The notes under the pieces were generated by a model, which worked only from the letters and a program-made list of their open reading frames with translations, was not told where the DNA came from and did no database searches. A stretch of 64,000 bases of DNA from Asterella californica (lineage: Eukaryota; Streptophyta; Marchantiopsida; Marchantiales; Aytoniaceae): positions 14,099,501 to 14,163,500 of the forward strand of contig JAYKYS010000001.1 in assembly GCA_036924285.1 (NCBI GenBank). Direction: 5' to 3'. Positions 55,365-64,000 of this stretch are shown piece after piece. Position numbers and translations under genes: made by a program. Each line of letters opens with the position of its first letter. Position 1 is the stretch's first letter.

Positions 55365-56939
55365 TACCCACCGCTATGGCGAAAGCAGAAACATCCACAT
55401 AGATATGGAAGATTCTTTCCCAATCAGGTGGTCTTAGGACAAGGGATTTCGATAGAAGCCTCTTCATTTCTTCGAATGCTTCCTGCTGCTCAGAAGACCA
55501 AATGTATGGTTCGTCCTTCTTCAGCAACTTAGTGAGTCTTCCTGCTACCTCTGCGTACATGTCAATAAACCTCATGTAGTATCCTACGTTGCCTAGGAAG
55601 CTTCTCAACTGAGTCAGGTTAGCAGGTGGGTGAAGTTTCATAATGACTTCCACCTTAGCACAGTCGACTTCTATACCTCTTTCGGAAATTCTATGTCCTA
55701 GCAAGATTCCCTCTGACATACCAAAGAAGCACTTCTCAGGGTGAAGAGCCAAACGATGTTCTCTACACTTCAGAAAACACTTCCTCAGAAATATCAGGTG
55801 ATCTTCTTTCGATCCAAACACGCAAAAATCATCCAAGAAGATCTCTATGAAAGTGTGAAGATACTCCTTGAAGATTGTAGTCATCAATCTCTGGAATGTG
55901 ACGGGTGCGTTGCATAAACCAAACGGCATTTGATTGTACGCGTACGTGCCCCAATCAGTGGTGAAAGTGGTTTTCGACTTGTCTTCTTCTCTGATTGAAA
56001 CTTGGTTGTACCAGAATACCCATCCAGGAAGCTGTAGAACTCATGTCCTGCTACCTGATCTAACACAGAGTCGGTGAATGATAAAGGATGATGATCCTTC
56101 TTCGTGGCCAAGTTCAGCTTCCGGATGTCCTGACACACTCGGATCTTCCCTGTCTGTTTCTTCGGCACGATGACAATAGGAGCTACCCACTCACTACTGA
56201 GCACTGGGAAGATGACTCCTGCCTTCAGGTATTGGTCGATCTGATCCTTCATCAGAAGCGAGTACTTGAGGTTGAGCCGATACTGCCCCTGCCGTGCAGG
56301 AACAACGTCCTCCAGCAAGTCAATGCGATGCTCTCCCAACTCTCGAGGTATGTCTTTCATGTCTTCTATGGTCCATGCGAAGACATCCTGGAACTCCGTC
56401 TGAAGTTCTCGAAAGTCTTCCAACTGCTGGCCCTCGATCACCTTGGAAAGCTTCAGCTTCTTCCCTGGAGCAACCTCCATCTCTTGAAGATCATCTGGGT
56501 TTACCATTCCTTCAGTGTGACTGTACTCACTGGCACCAAAGTATTCCGGTTTGGGAGCTTCTTCTGGTTCAGATGCGTCTTCTGGAGGATCAACTGTCGG
56601 ATCTTCCGAAGGGAAGACGGTATTCTCGTCTTCTGGAAGCTCTTCTTCCGCAATCTCGTAGCACTCAATGTATCCACAGGTCACGTCTTCTGCTATGTCC
56701 GTTATTTCTGTGGTACACAAGTTATTCACCACAAACTCATTATACCGTTCATCACTGTCAGAAGACGCAGCTGAGTCTTCTGAAGTGTACCCCTCTGTTG
56801 TAGAAAGTGTTTCACCTTGATGTCCAATCTTCTTCCAAGGAAGCAAGACCTTAGTCTTCTCACCTTGCTTGGGTGTAGGATTGGGAAATCTCAACGATGT
56901 CTTCTCCAGTCGGTATTTACATTTACAGCATACAGCCAT
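55348..56939 (-). pseudogene. Gypsy reverse transcriptase, two frames
   Basis: Frame 55884-56939 has an acidic linker, then RIDLLEDVVPARQGQYRLN, WVAPIVIVPKKQTGKIRVCQ (fingers) and FYSFLDGYSG (palm, first Asp). A one-base loss then shifts frame to 55348-55929, with MPFGLCNAPVTFQRLM and FIEIFLDDFCVFG (catalytic FLDD), followed by the connection domain. The active site is intact apart from the frameshift at about 55985. Confidence 0.9.
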
Positions 56940-57346
56940 GGTCTTCCTATCAACACCTGATATCCAACCTTAGCTACAGGTCGCAAAATGATGTAAGTGA
57001 GATAAAAAGATACTCCACCAATTACCGTCAAGACATCTTTCAGTTGCCCCAAAGGTCGTCTTCTGGTCTGGTCCGTCATTCTAAGGATTCTCGGAGTAGG
57101 CTAGAACTCAGTGAACCCTAGGGCATGAGCCGTTTCTTCAGTCATGATGTTAACTCTGGAGCCGAAATCAATGGGTACCTTCTTCAGAAGACAGCCATGG
57201 ATCTCCATATCAAGTTCTGGGGCTCTCAAGTCCTCATGCTCTATCCTTAGGATCGGGGTGCTCTTGGGAAGTTTAGCTGTCCTCCTCTTCCTCGATCCTC
57301 GAAGCACGGATTGTAACAGTTTCCTGTAACCAGCGTTGTCATCCAA
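56891..57346 (-). pseudogene. Gypsy aspartic protease
   Basis: Frame 57101-57346 reads KKVPIDFGSRVNIMTEETAH, the retropepsin site with DFG in place of the usual D-S/T-G. After an in-frame TAG the frame 56891-57079 continues with LLPLS-type strand sequence and VLIGRPWLYAV, the usual C-terminal 'G-R-P-W-L'. A one-base shift near 56925 separates it from the RT frame. Confidence 0.75.
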
Positions 57347-57379
57347 CAGCTGTTGGAAGGTTACATCCGCCTTCTGGTT

Positions 57380-58910
57380 CTACAAGTCTCGCAAGAAGTC
57401 GTAAGGAGATCTCTTCAAAAGAGTGACTGGTGTTTCCAACAAAGAAGATGTAGTAGCTGCTTCCTTGGGTGGAAGACCAGAAGAGTGTCTTCTCTCGACT
57501 GGAGGCTGTTCCCGTGAGACAGGGGCTGCCGTAGTCGGTGTAGGAAGCTGCTGTACTATCTTCCGTCTCTTCTCCAGTTCTTCTTGCATGATCGCTTCAA
57601 CTTCTTGTCTAATGTCGGGAGCAAAGTACTTCGGATCTTCTCGGTCGTAAGTAGGAGAAGAAGGTCGCTCAGGAGAAGATGACCTCTCCTTTCGATGCTT
57701 CTTCTTCTTGATCTCCTTCTGACGAGATTCTAACTTCCCTTTGCTTCTGGTACTTACCTTGAACACCGATTCATCCAAGACTTCTTCGGGAGGCCAACTG
57801 TTTGAATCCGGGCTAGGGCTCCAAACAGTGTCATCCGCCAAAGTGAAAGAAGAAGCTGCCTAAAGTAACTTCGTCTTCTGGGCTGCAGTCGTCTTCTGCA
57901 GCTGGGGTTCCTTTCCTTCGCGCTTCCCGGGGTCCGGTTCGTCTTCCTCGATATGGAGACAATCCGTACAATCCCCAGGATCTTCTTCTTCTACCGTGAT
58001 GTGCTGTACCACTGCTAACTCGAGTTTAGAAGTTGATGCAGCTTCTGCAGGAGGCGTGGTATCTGCAAATCTAACCATTTGTCGTGGCCGTAAGGTTTGA
58101 GGACAATTCCCTGTGAAATGATCGGCTTCCTTACAGTTCTCACACAAGGGCACTTGCCCAATCTATCTTCTCGGATGAGGACAGGTGGACCACCAGTGTC
58201 CTGTCTCTCCACAATTATTGCACGCTCCAGGAAGAGGGTTGAGAGGTCGTTGTGATGAAGAAGGTTGCCAGGGCGTCTTGGTCTGTACATTGCTAGCTCT
58301 ATCCTTAGGTACATAACGATTATATTGGGCGAGAGGCGTATGAGTGAAGGGTTGTATCGTCTCGATCCTATAGCAGGTTTCTCCACTAGGATCGTGTAGA
58401 TATCCCTCGTCGTCTTCTTCCCATCTTGCCTAGTTGACAGCTTGGTACTGCGTACACTGATCTCTGGTGTGTCCGGAAGAGTTACAAAGATTGCACCAAA
58501 GGTTTGGCCGGGAAGCCGTAGGTTGCTTCCGCTTGTCCTTCTGGTTCAGAAGATGAACTTTCAGGTCGGCAAACTGCTTCAGAACCTCATCGATACGGGG
58601 ATCAGGTGCAGACTGAATGATCTGAGTTTGAGGCATCTTCTGCACAACTTACTCCCTTGCTCGCGTCTTCTCCTTCTTCTTCTTCCACGTCTTCTTCTCT
58701 TGCTCAGATTCTGATTCTGAACTTTCGACAGTAGACTCTTCAGAAGTAGAGGATGCTTCCGAATCGCTGTTATCAGTTTCAGTGGACTTGGACTTCCTCT
58801 TGGACTTCCGAGAAGACTTCTTCGACTTCTTGGACTTCTTCGAGGTCTTCCCTCTGTCTTTCGTCATATTCCGAGTGATGCTCGAGGTTTCATACTGCTC
58901 GGCATGCTTC
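57380..58910 (-). pseudogene. Gypsy gag C-terminal part with three CCHC zinc knuckles and charged linker
   Basis: One reading frame with in-frame stops carries a Lys/Ser-rich stretch (58649-58867; KTSKKSKKSKKSSRKSKRKS). Three C-x2-C-x4-H-x4-C knuckles follow: CNLCNSSGHTRDQC (about 58490), CNNCGETGHWWSTC (about 58200) and CENCKEADHFTGNC (about 58120). The last part (57380-57841) is a charged, Pro/Glu-rich linker to protease. Stops (TAA, TAG) sit at positions that single transitions would restore to sense codons. Confidence 0.8.
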
Positions 58911-59635
58911 TATACTTCTACTAAATCATCACCTCCTCCTCTTCTGCAGTACAATTCCATCTCTTGAGACAATCCTCCCAAGTACCAATCCACGGCTTGC
59001 TGAGCACAGTAGCCGGGTCTTCCTTGGTTTTGAGGGATGTGATCCAGGAGATCTTCGAACCTCTCGGTGTAATCCCGCAGTGTCTCTTTCTTCTTCCGTT
59101 CGAGTCTCTGAAGTTTTATGAGGGTCATCCGAGCATAGCCCACTCCTCTAAACCTCTTCAAAAAAGCTGCCTTCAGAGTAGCCCAAGCGGCCATTACTAC
59201 ACCATCATCCAACATCTTACTCATCCACTTCCTTCCCTTCCCTACGATCAAACTAAGAAATACCCGGAGTCTGTCAACATCAACGTCTTCCTTGTTGGAT
59301 CTAGAGATGGTCTCGAACATCGTGATGAAGTCGTCCGCGTCAGCATCATCGTCGTACGGATGATACTTCTGCCGAGTGTGGGAAGCCATGTCGACTGCCG
59401 GCTGGTGCGACTGCCAACTTCTTTCTTCCTCAGGTTCAGGTGGTGGAGATGGTCTTCTCGAAGGTCCAGGCCTGTCTGAATCACGAAGGTCGTCTTCTGA
59501 GTTAGAACTACTGTTACTGCTATCTTCCGAGACGTCTGGAACAATCTCCTCCAGTCTTCCTTCTCCTTGAGAAGCTTCTCCCGCACTTGGGAAGACGTCT
59601 TCCGAGTAACCAGTACCAAAATCTACTTTATACAT
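58910..59635 (-). CDS. Gypsy gag capsid region
   Basis: The 241-codon open frame begins with ATG at 59635 and an acidic Ser/Pro-rich N-terminus. The core, from about residue 90, reads DDADADDFITMFETISRSNK and AWATLKAAFLKRFRGVGYAR, then LRDYTERFEDLLDHIP, the Retrotrans_gag pattern. A stop at 58910 (TAG after VEV) is in frame with the next segment, so the original gag was longer. Upstream frames (59623-60094) between PBS and this ATG show no motif. Confidence 0.8.
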   Translation of the reverse strand: MYKVDFGTGYSEDVFPSAGEASQGEGRLEEIVPDVSEDSSNSSSNSEDDLRDSDRPGPSRRPSPPPEPEEERSWQSHQPAVDMASHTRQKYHPYDDDADADDFITMFETISRSNKEDVDVDRLRVFLSLIVGKGRKWMSKMLDDGVVMAAWATLKAAFLKRFRGVGYARMTLIKLQRLERKKKETLRDYTERFEDLLDHIPQNQGRPGYCAQQAVDWYLGGLSQEMELYCRRGGGDDLVEV

Positions 59636-60190
59636 GTGATCACCCGGTTTCTGTCTTCGCCAAAGATTATGCTCGAGATGGAAGGCTCTTCCAACTCTAT
59701 TGATCGGATCTTCCTGAGCTCTTCTTCTTTCCTTTGGTGTCTCAGAGATATCCGCTGCTCTCTAGAAGCGGTTCGCTGGGGTGAATTTACCCACTCAAGA
59801 TCTTTACCCATGCGTCTTCTGCTTCTACCTCTGGTCGGAGACATCCACCAGAGTACTGAGAAGAGATGTCCCTCTTCTTCTATCACTAGATCCGGGAGAC
59901 CAAATGACTGAGTAACCGATCACAGGTTCAGAACGTCTTCTTCTCTTGCTTCTTGTTGCACTCACTGCAATCTTCCAAGATCGAGTCTTCCAAGAAGCTC
60001 TTGGAAGCAGGGAAGCGGCTTCTTCCAAGTCTCCCTGATGTATCTTATCAACCTCTGGTTGCGGTTCCTGTCTTCTAGCAAGATAGAATCCCACAACACA
60101 TTCAACTACAATCGAAGTTAGTCCGAAATGAAACTAACTACTGGCACACAGATCCAGGAAGCTTAGAACAGAAGTTACTAAGATGAAATC

Positions 60191-60208
60191 CCCGGCAGCG
60201 GCGCCAAA
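60191..60208 (-). other. Primer-binding site of the large Gypsy element
   Basis: The minus strand reads tggcgccgctgccgggga beginning 18 bp after the LTR end. This is the Athila/Tat-type tRNA site. Confidence 0.85.
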
Positions 60209-60224
60209 AATGGTTCTCACTATA

Positions 60225-63087
60225 TGTAGTGACGCATGATTACTCCTTTTGCCCATTTAGTATACAAGATATCGTTCCCACAGAGGATTTACGCAAGTAA
60301 CGCTGCTCTAAGTTCTAAGATCTGTTTAAACACACAAACATACGGGTTTTGTCTAGAAATCCCGTCTTCTCACAAAACCACGCGTCTTCCAGATACGCCA
60401 AAATGTACTCTGGATCTAAATAAACAACTACCAACTAAAATATCACACAACTGTTCACAGAGAAGCTCGGGAAGACGATCTTCCTGCTTCCAGGTTGCTT
60501 CTTCCGGTCTTCTCGATACCGTATTCCCGAAGCAATTCTCGTCTTCTGGAGATTCAGCTCGTCTTCTCACACCTTCAGAAGATTACCCTGCTCCACAGAA
60601 GTCGACTAGCAACGGTCGTTACACCTAACTCTTCCATTCACATCACAACGGTTTAGATTAATCACAGGGTGTATGCCCCCTGTAGCCTTCCCATGCTTCT
60701 GCCTACGGAAATGGTCTTCCTGCAGCACTACAACGACATTCACCTTCACGGAAGCTCAATAGAAGTCTCGGAAGCTCACTAGAAGAAGGTAAGAAGATGG
60801 GGAAGATGAGAGAAGATGGGGAAGAAGAGGAAATCCAAACAAGAGAAAACAAGATGAAAAGGGGAAATTAAGATTCCGACAGGCTTCTAGTCCGGATCCT
60901 GACTAACAAGCCATCCCTGCTTGTAATAGTTTGGGGAGGAAGACAACAAACATGTGTACAGTTGCACCGTCTTCTACTCGAGGATGTCGTCTTCTGTTGC
61001 GGGAAGAAGGCTTCTTTCTTTTTCACTTCGCTGCTCTAACTACTCTGTCTTCTGAGATCCCTTACCCATAAGACCGTCCGTACGCAGATCCCAAGTGCTC
61101 TACTGGACGAGCCAAGCTACACTTCCACAACTGTTGACATTCACCGCCATTCAAGAAGAACACTTCCCATGCACAATTGGGAGCGAATTCAAGGAAATCC
61201 ACCACCCAGAAGACATGAACAAAGCTTCTGCACTCAAATCCACAATCCATTCCCCGAGAAGAAGTCACAATGACATTGGGAAGCTCACTCCCTCTACTTC
61301 CTGCGTCTACTCCTCGACACACCAGTCTAGTCAACAGGACTGCACGAGGATGCCGTTCTCTGTTCCTAGACTGTCCACTACCTCTATCTACATCTCCGAA
61401 CCACTGCTGGTAAGAGCATGCAGACCCCTCCTGTGTATTCCCAGACTATTCGTATGTTTCCAACAACGGGTGTAGTGTGCGAAGAACTGTCTATCCTGTG
61501 TCTTCTCTCTAATGTGTCTCGTCTGCCTGCACCATCGAATCGATATTTGTGTGCAGTAGCTACAGAACTCTATCTCCTACTCTTCGATCCTACTTATGTT
61601 GCTGCCATGAGAACAAGGGGAGATGACCACCAGAGAGAGAGAGGCGCTGACAGGAGGTTGTCACCCCACATGCAAGCGGTTCCCCTTCCTAATTAGCCAT
61701 CCACCGTGTTGCTCCTACGCTACCTATGCTGCCACATGGTATCCTAACTAATTTTACACTGAAAACTGCCACCCTTAAGATAGCATGTTTTGGTCCTACT
61801 AAATCTAGAATAGTCAATTTGGTTACTATCTACTCTGATTGCTCGGAGGCAACCTCTACATGATCTGCTCCTATCGGAGCTCCTAACGCCGCTTCTGATA
61901 AGCTAGAAAGCCCTGCAGTTACCTCGGGTGTCACTGAGGTGGCTTCCTCCTCATCGTTCTTTGCTGGCCCTGTTGTCGTTGCTGCTGCGTCTTCCTCGGC
62001 TTCGGCTTCTGCTTCGGAAGACAGAAACGACTTTTGGGAAGCGGAGTCGACCGGTGCTTCTTCCATCTTCTGAGGCACTGGTGCGGGACTAGGGACCATG
62101 GCGACCTCATAGGGGTCCGGGGAAGTCGCTTCCTCCACGCGGAATACCTAAGAAGACGGCTCATCTTCCTGTCTTCCAGAAGACATCTTGTCTTCCGAGG
62201 CGTCTTCTGGAGTCTTCTCGGCTTCCAACGCTGTCACTACCAAGTGCACAGCGAGATCGAACTCCTCTTTCTCCATTCCGGATCCAGTCGATGGTACTGG
62301 AGCTTGGAAAGATGCGGTTGCAGGTGTCGGAAGCGAGGGAAGACCATAGAGTGTCTTCACTCCTTCTATTTGTCGATCCAAGTACCTGAACATGCTCTCC
62401 CTGCATTCCACCAACATTGTCTTGGACCCACTGTCCCATCCTCTAGCCAAGGTAAGTAACTTCTTACCCGCGGTGAAGTTGAACTTCTTCCGAAGCGCTT
62501 CCACCGACTGTGCTAGCATCTCCTGTGCACGAGCCTCCGCTGCTTCCCGCTGCGTCTTCTCAACTGCAACTCGCGCTTCTGCGGCTTCTTGCTGCCTCGC
62601 TCATGCCATCTTCTCCTCTGCGAGGGCGGTGATCTTCTCCCGCACTCGGAGGACCTCCTGATCGCGCTGCTGTACACGCGCCTGCATCTACTGGTTGTTC
62701 TTCCGAAGCTGCACCAACTCCTTGGCAGAAGCGGCTGCTTCCGCCTTGTATCTGGCTGCGAGCTCCTCCGTGGTGCGGAGACTAGCTTCCAGCGACTCCG
62801 TCTTCTTCTGATCTTCTTCCTGTCGCAGCAAGGTGTGCAGACCGAATCCAGGTTGCAAGGGCCTCTCCCGAGCCTTCGCTCTCTTCTCCAGCAACTCCAT
62901 AGCTGACGGGATCTCCTTGTGGAAGAAGGCGCTGAACTCCTCCAATCGTCTTCCTGCGGAAGACAAGTTCATCTCCACTACTCGCTCTGAGGTGTCGACT
63001 TCGTCTTCCAGAGGCAAGGAAGCATCTTCCACCACAATGGCTTTCATCTTCTACGCACGAGAAGAAGCTACTCTTCTCATCTTCCGG
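60225..63087 (-). repeat. 5' LTR of the large Gypsy element, interrupted
   Basis: Collinear with 47647-50505. In the first 350 bp I count about 11 differences (about 3%), mostly transitions. The match ends abruptly at 63087, where 'tgtcgtgttgtgg' begins. Its copy of the LTR ORF (61830-63047) has extra stops, e.g. near 62148 and 62690. Confidence 0.85.
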
Positions 63088-64000
63088 TGTCGTGTTGTGG
63101 TTCGGCTCCTGTGTGAAATTCCTGTGTAACCTATGTTGTGTTTCTTTTCTATGTTTCGTGAACGGTATCTTGTAACTCGTCGAACGGTGTGATGGATGCG
63201 TCGTTTGTGATTATCTGTTTAAGTGATCGTATGATAGAACAACGTGCCAAGTCATCCATCTGTACGCGTTCACTTCAGTGGTCTTTGTCGCCGCATTTGT
63301 GTATAAAATGATGGGTCGCGGGTTCATACGGCATTCTCTCTCAGCGGGTGATTCGTGAGGGTTCTCGGTGGTCTGCATGGAGGAGTGAAGAACTGCAGGA
63401 GTGGTGGTTATGGACGGAGGTTTGTTACCGGCTCCGGATCTTCCTTTCTCGAATCCGTTTCACATCAAGCTTCATTGCATCCACCGTGATCACTTTCGAC
63501 AGTGGTTAGTTGCGTACTTTGGCAATGAATTCATGGGGAGAGTGATGGAGTTACAGCTTCCGGTGATCCTTCCGATCGTAACATACGGAGAGACTTGAGA
63601 TATGACGGTGTACATTTTGTTGTGAGGAACAATGGATCTCAACTATCCATCGAGTTCCTTTCAACCTTTGGGTCGATGTCCGGTGCCATTGCAGACCGAA
63701 GATCAATCATGGGGCTTGGATCGTGAGAAACTTCGGGCAAGAATATTACAATCGAGTGATAGCTTCACCGTTTCTTTTTGTCGTACCTTTTATTGTAGAA
63801 CGTTTCCAAGTTGTAATATTGACGTTGTATTAGTCTGCGGCTCACTGATTTCATTCTGGTTGAGCGCTTCTGTGTAGTTACGGACCGCGAAGAATCCATC
63901 GACATATCTGAAGAATTTTCTGAGGTCTTAGAGTGTTGGAGAGCTGACGACATGCCGGTCATTTTGATATCAATTTCATCAGGTTCTTGTTCGATTTGGA
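63088..64000 (+). mobile_element. Probable start of another LTR element inserted in the 5' LTR
   Basis: The sequence begins TGTCGTGTTGTGG, the same start as the minus-strand LTR remnant at 26218, and is unrelated to the interrupted LTR. It has no recognisable coding domain. ORFs of 65-81 codons (63401-63598, 63632-63877) carry no motif. The element continues beyond the window. Confidence 0.4.

Larger units (their letters stand above)
47647..63087 (-). mobile_element. Large Ty3/Gypsy retrotransposon with giant coding LTRs
   Basis: Plus-strand order is 3' LTR (47647-53574), integrase, RNase H, RT, protease, gag, PBS (60191-60208), then 5' LTR from 60225, interrupted at 63088. Domain order gag-PR-RT-RH-IN is that of Ty3/Gypsy. 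The PBS (tggcgccgctgccgggga) is of the Athila/Tat type. LTRs end in TG...CA. If the 5' LTR were full-length the element would be about 18.5 kb, nearly two-thirds of it LTR. The polyprotein is broken by a few frameshifts and by stops that are mostly single transitions. Confidence 0.9.

Noticed and set aside
56088..56803. Plus-strand frames of 228 and 169 codons
   Set aside because: Antisense to the recognisable RT and linker; no motifs of their own.

Overview
The window looks like nuclear DNA of a land plant, most likely a bryophyte. The evidence is plant Ty1/Copia and Ty3/Gypsy retrotransposons with plant-type tRNA primer-binding sites, an L1-type LINE, a tRNA-like SINE, an inserted piece of plastid ycf1-rps15 DNA, and one intron-containing 2-oxoglutarate/Fe(II) dioxygenase gene with GT-AG introns. 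The bryophyte assignment is an inference from the style of the plastid piece and the repeats. Only one cellular gene is convincing; most of the rest is nested, decaying transposon sequence.

Layout. 1-1440 is an old, diverged end of the same long LTR that occurs at 47647-53574. 1441-3444 is the 3' part of a decayed LINE ending in an (AAT)n tract. 3445-13017 is mostly unassigned sequence with hairpins, foldbacks and two GC-richer islands. 13018-22732 is a Copia element whose LTRs now enclose a Helentron-type rolling-circle element (OTU, Rep, PIF1 helicase, endonuclease; 14240-20217), a plastid ycf1-rps15 insertion (20218-21200) joined directly to the truncated endonuclease, and a minus-strand Gypsy LTR (about 21546-22236). 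A SINE with target-site duplications lies at 24074-24240, next to a minus-strand Gypsy LTR remnant with a 157-bp tandem repeat.

33448-34981 is the dioxygenase gene (three exons, 367 residues). A 433-bp tandem duplication adds a second, almost identical last exon at 35166-35414. 36340-38215 is rich in hairpins. 41744-45040 is a Copia element broken by many stops. It is interrupted at 45041 by a Gypsy LTR with its primer-binding site and leader, and a minus-strand Copia gag fragment follows at 47390-47646.

From 47647 to the end lies a large minus-strand Gypsy element with gag (three CCHC knuckles), protease, reverse transcriptase, RNase H and integrase. Its LTR is about 5.9 kb, nearly as long as its 6.6-kb interior, and carries a reading frame of about 770 codons. 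The 5' LTR is interrupted at 63088 by what looks like the start of another element.

The most unusual items are the coding giant LTR, the plastid/Helentron chimera inside a Copia element, the duplicated terminal exon of the dioxygenase, and a dispersed family of small hairpins built around ATTCACCTC...GAGGTGAATA.
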